This document shows positions 5,052 to 7,600 of a stretch of 7,600 nucleotides of DNA, one piece after another. The DNA comes from JAUSFM01 sp964343705 (GTDB lineage Archaea > Nanobdellota > Nanobdellia > Woesearchaeales > UBA12501), in NCBI GenBank assembly GCA_964343705.1, contig CAYFJX010000024.1, positions 1 to 7,600 of the forward strand. Reading direction: 5' to 3'. Position numbers and translations under genes: made by a program. Under the pieces are notes generated by a model. The model was given only the letters and a program-made list of their open reading frames with translations, searched no databases and was not told the DNA's origin. The number at the start of each line of letters is the position of its first letter. Position 1 is the first letter of the stretch.

Positions 5052-7543
5052 CGGCTCAACAACTCAGTAATAACATCATCAGTTGTCATACCCTTTCGTT
5101 CAGCTTCAAAGTTCAAAATAATACGATGCCGTAGAACAGGATATGCCATTTTCACAATGTCTTCACTTGACACGTGAGCTCGACCTTTTATAAGTGCAAG
5201 TGATTTTGCTGCAAGAATAAGCCCAATACTTGCCCTTGGAGATGCACCAAATTCAAGCAAGTTTTTTGACGTTCGTGTAAGCCCAACAAGCTTTACAATT
5301 TTGTGTTTTAAGTCAGTTGCAATAGGTACACGTCGTGCAAGATTTTGTAATGCAATAAGTGTTTTTTTATCAATGATAGTTGGTAGTTTTGGAGTGGTAG
5401 CTTCTGAAGTGTATCGTTCTACAATACGAACTTCATCATCGAATTCTGGATACCCAATTTTAATTTTCAAAAGAAAACGGTCAGCTTGAGCTTCAGGAAG
5501 AGGGTATGTATTGTGGTTGATACCACAGCCACCAAAGCCTGCAAGATAATTTTGATGTTCTGGCACAGTAAGACCAAAAGCCATGCCATCTGAAGGAGAA
5601 TAATCAATTGATTTTATTCTGTCATAATAAATATCCTCGCTAAGTAATGCTTCGCAGTATTTGAGCATAGCTTCTGCTTCTTGGAGACATTCAGCTTGTT
5701 TTTGAACTAATAATTCTTGGATTTGTAGTGTACTTTGGGCATTTCCACCAGTGTATACTTTCCACACTTGGTTTTTTGATATGTTAAGGATTCCTGCTAT
5801 TTCAGTCATAGGAACACCGATGCCTGCTGCAAAAGACCTAGGATCTTGGCTAAGAAGTTCAGAAAAAGATGTGGTATTTCTTGTTTCTATCTCATCTTTA
5901 ATATCTTTAACAAAAGCTTTCAGTGAATCAACAGACATGACTACCTCGCCATCTTTTATTCCTCTGTAACTACTATACCATTGGCGAGATGTAATACTTT
6001 GGCGTCCTTTCAAGGTATGAAAGCTATTGAGTCCAAGCCGATTCACAAGGCATAATATGATTTTCCTATCCACTGGAACAACTCTAAAACTGGACTTTAT
6101 TGTTCTATCAAGCTCCATATCCATTTTTTCTGGAGATGGCCAGCCAATTTCCTTTAAATAGTGCACACAATCTTTTCCTTGAATTTTGATTCTAAATATT
6201 CTAGAGTCGTGGCGCCCTATCCAAGGTAAGATACCTAAACGAAGAAGCATATATGAAACAATATTAACATTCTTCTCACTTTTTTGGGTAAATACAATCC
6301 TATTGTCCCGTAAACATGATTCAAGACCAACAAAGGCATGTAAGAACTCTTTAATCAAATTTTCAGGCCATGATAAGAACCAATCTGGAATTTCTTTATC
6401 TCTTCCTCCGCAAACATTAAATCGTATTTTCAAGTATTCAACAAGCGGCTTTGAATAGATACGGGCATATCGACATCCCCTATTCACACTAACCCCAACT
6501 TTGAAACCATATTTCTTAGAGATGCTAATGAAACGATCAAGAGCAGATGGATGATTTTTTTGGACTGCTTCAACACATTTTTCTCCAATATAACCATCAG
6601 AAAGCAAAAATCCGATCCAGAAGGCAAAGTCTCTGTCAAGAGGTATTTCTTGCGGGATTGATTTTTGCTGCATATGTGATAATGTTTCTTCATGCGAGAT
6701 TATTGTAAACGTTTCAGAAACTGTTATTTTAGCCGGATTAACTAAGTAATCATATTTTGTTAATTCTTCTGCTTTTTTCCATCCAATAACGCCTTTTTCA
6801 TTAACCAGGAAAGGATGATTCTTAGTAACAGTGAGTTTTTTTCCTGTTTTTGTAGTTATAGTAATCATTTCATCATTATAAGGCAGGGTATACAAGAAAC
6901 ATTGTTGCTTTTCTAATTTCCCTTCAGGATTAAGTGTTACTGTCCAAGCATTAATATTATACAGCTTAGTTCCCTTTTCATCTTCTTCAATTACAGCATC
7001 TCCAGCTAAAGCAAGCAATTCCTGGCCAGTCTTTAACTGCCCATTCACAAACACAGTTTGATTCAGCGCCAAACTTCCTTCTTGCTCAATAGGATTCTGT
7101 GTAGCCAAAACAAAAAATGGCTGGTCAAGTTTGTACGTATTATTCCCTACAGTCACTTGTTTCTCCTGCATCGCTTCTAAGAGTGCTGACTGGGTTTTTG
7201 GTGTTGCACGGTTGATCTCATCTGCAAGAACAATGTTTGCAAACACTGGCCCTTTTTGAAATTTGAAGTTTCGCTTACCACCAGATTCTTCAATAATGTA
7301 TGTCCCTGTAATATCCGAGGGCATCAGGTCTGGTGTGTTTTGAATACGTGAAAAGCTCATGTCCATAAGTTGTCCCATGGTTCGAATAGTAAGTGTTTTT
7401 GCAAGCCCAGGATACCCTTCAATAAGCGCATTGGAGTTACAAAGAAGTGCTACAAGCAGTTGCTCAACCATTTCATTTTGACCAATAACAACCTTGTTAA
7501 TGTTGTCAAATAAGGTTTTAAAGAGCTTTTCGTAGTTTTTCAT
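5048..7543 (-). CDS. moxR: MoxR-type AAA+ ATPase interrupted by an intein
   Basis: The 831-residue precursor contains 309 residues of MoxR sequence, a normal MoxR length, split by a 522-residue intein (residues 157-678). The N-extein has Walker A (GYPGLAKT, 43-50), Walker B (VLADE, Asp108-Glu109) and sensor 1 (ATQNP, Asn150). The C-extein has PLPEAQADRF with the arginine finger, the GASPRA signature and a lid domain ending in VLRHRIIL. MoxR ATPases hydrolyse ATP as ring oligomers and act as chaperones with DUF58/vWA partners. The intein separates sensor 1 from the arginine finger, so the precursor should be inactive until spliced. I chose ATG 7543 because GAGG (7550-7553) lies six bases upstream; an in-frame TTG at 7555 would add only MRRP. 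The gene ends tail to tail with the Lrp gene. Confidence 0.95.
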   Translation of the reverse strand: MKNYEKLFKTLFDNINKVVIGQNEMVEQLLVALLCNSNALIEGYPGLAKTLTIRTMGQLMDMSFSRIQNTPDLMPSDITGTYIIEESGGKRNFKFQKGPVFANIVLADEINRATPKTQSALLEAMQEKQVTVGNNTYKLDQPFFVLATQNPIEQEGSLALNQTVFVNGQLKTGQELLALAGDAVIEEDEKGTKLYNINAWTVTLNPEGKLEKQQCFLYTLPYNDEMITITTKTGKKLTVTKNHPFLVNEKGVIGWKKAEELTKYDYLVNPAKITVSETFTIISHEETLSHMQQKSIPQEIPLDRDFAFWIGFLLSDGYIGEKCVEAVQKNHPSALDRFISISKKYGFKVGVSVNRGCRYARIYSKPLVEYLKIRFNVCGGRDKEIPDWFLSWPENLIKEFLHAFVGLESCLRDNRIVFTQKSEKNVNIVSYMLLRLGILPWIGRHDSRIFRIKIQGKDCVHYLKEIGWPSPEKMDMELDRTIKSSFRVVPVDRKIILCLVNRLGLNSFHTLKGRQSITSRQWYSSYRGIKDGEVVMSVDSLKAFVKDIKDEIETRNTTSFSELLSQDPRSFAAGIGVPMTEIAGILNISKNQVWKVYTGGNAQSTLQIQELLVQKQAECLQEAEAMLKYCEALLSEDIYYDRIKSIDYSPSDGMAFGLTVPEHQNYLAGFGGCGINHNTYPLPEAQADRFLLKIKIGYPEFDDEVRIVERYTSEATTPKLPTIIDKKTLIALQNLARRVPIATDLKHKIVKLVGLTRTSKNLLEFGASPRASIGLILAAKSLALIKGRAHVSSEDIVKMAYPVLRHRIILNFEAERKGMTTDDVITELLSR
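5510..7075 (-). mobile_element. Intein with homing endonuclease, 522 residues, inside MoxR
   Basis: Removing these codons restores the conserved MoxR run EQEG-TYPLPEAQ, so the ends are exact: Ser1 and a terminal His-Asn followed by Thr+1. Intein positions: block A at 1-13 (SLALNQTVFVNGQ); block B with Thr84-x-x-His87 (TKNH); two endonuclease motifs; block F at about 500-512 (GLTVPEHQNYLAG); block G at 517-522 (CGINHN). These residues support self-splicing through Ser1, His87, His521, Asn522 and Thr+1. Two oddities: Ser replaces the usual Cys1, and block F has Gly where Asp is common (AFGLTV rather than VYDLTV). Arginine codon use differs strongly from the exteins, a sign of transfer. A helix-turn-helix-like segment lies at about 423-443 (MTEIAGILNISKNQVWKVYTG). 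Confidence 0.93.
6056..6637 (-). other. LAGLIDADG-type homing endonuclease domain within the intein
   Basis: Two dodecapeptide motifs are visible. The first, FWIGFLLSDGYI, keeps its catalytic Asp (intein residue 160) and Gly161. The second, FLHAFVGLESCL, keeps an acidic residue (Glu252) but has Ser where Gly is usual. Such enzymes cut intein-less copies of the host gene so the intein is copied in by repair. Both acidic positions being present leaves cutting activity possible, although the second motif is weak. The domain ends are approximate. Confidence 0.8.
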
Positions 7544-7551
7544 AGGTCGCC

Positions 7552-7599
7552 TCAAGCTTGATTGGGAAGAGCTGCTTTTTTAATGTTGTGGTTTTTTCG
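7552..7599 (-). CDS. C-terminal end of an upstream minus-strand gene (partial, frame uncertain)
   Basis: The minus strand enters from the right edge with two open frames. One, given here, ends RKNHNIKKAALPNQA with TGA at 7552-7554, overlapping the MoxR ribosome-binding site, a common operon layout. The other (7518-7598) ends PIKLEATYEKLRKAL and would overlap the MoxR start by 26 bases; its translation also looks protein-like. No TATA box is visible here, so MoxR is probably co-transcribed with whichever gene this is. Confidence 0.35.
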   Translation of the reverse strand, partial: RKNHNIKKAALPNQA

Positions 7600-7600
7600 G

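Noticed and set aside
6484..6693. 69-residue minus-strand frame inside the intein
   Set aside because: It overlaps the endonuclease domain in another frame, and the intein frame itself carries the LAGLIDADG-type motifs.
5048..7543. MoxR gene read as a fusion of two enzymes
   Set aside because: The inserted segment has intein ends and splicing blocks, and removing it restores a continuous MoxR sequence of normal length.

Overview
The window most likely comes from an archaeon. Three gene starts sit 26-34 bases downstream of TATA-box-like octamers (TATATAAA, TTTATAAA, TTTATATA), the layout of archaeal leaderless or near-leaderless transcripts, while genes inside operons have Shine-Dalgarno sequences. 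The compact spacing, AT-rich DNA and gene types (MoxR ATPase, DUF58, Lrp/AsnC) fit a small-genome archaeon. A DPANN or Woesearchaeota-like source is my guess; the sequence does not prove it.

Layout. Bases 1-662 (+) hold the tail of an unidentified gene and two small membrane-protein genes, the second ending in a coiled coil. Bases 663-4498 (-) hold five tightly packed genes, read in the order Asp/Glu-type racemase, phenylalanine-4-hydroxylase, DUF58 protein, ZIP-like eight-helix membrane protein and SIMPL (DUF541) protein. A divergent promoter region (about 4499-4601) separates this block from an Lrp/AsnC regulator on + (4602-5051). The regulator ends tail to tail with a large MoxR-type AAA+ ATPase gene on - (5048-7543). 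The last 45 bases carry the end of another minus-strand gene.

The most striking element is a 522-residue intein in the MoxR protein. It carries a LAGLIDADG-type homing endonuclease and a helix-turn-helix, and it lies exactly between the sensor-1 segment (ATQNPIEQEG) and the TYPLPEAQ segment that precedes the arginine finger. Its arginine codons (13 of 23 AGA/AGG) differ sharply from the exteins (1 of 16), which suggests later acquisition.

MoxR and DUF58 proteins usually work as a pair, but here the regulator, the racemase and the hydroxylase lie between them. DUF58 appears to have its own internal leaderless promoter, so the MoxR/DUF58 function may be expressed separately from the amino-acid genes. 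The Lrp regulator probably controls itself and the racemase-hydroxylase pair: two boxes resembling the E. coli Lrp consensus lie 41 bases apart, one beside each TATA box. The combined picture is an Lrp-controlled aromatic and acidic amino-acid module set between the two halves of a MoxR-DUF58 system.
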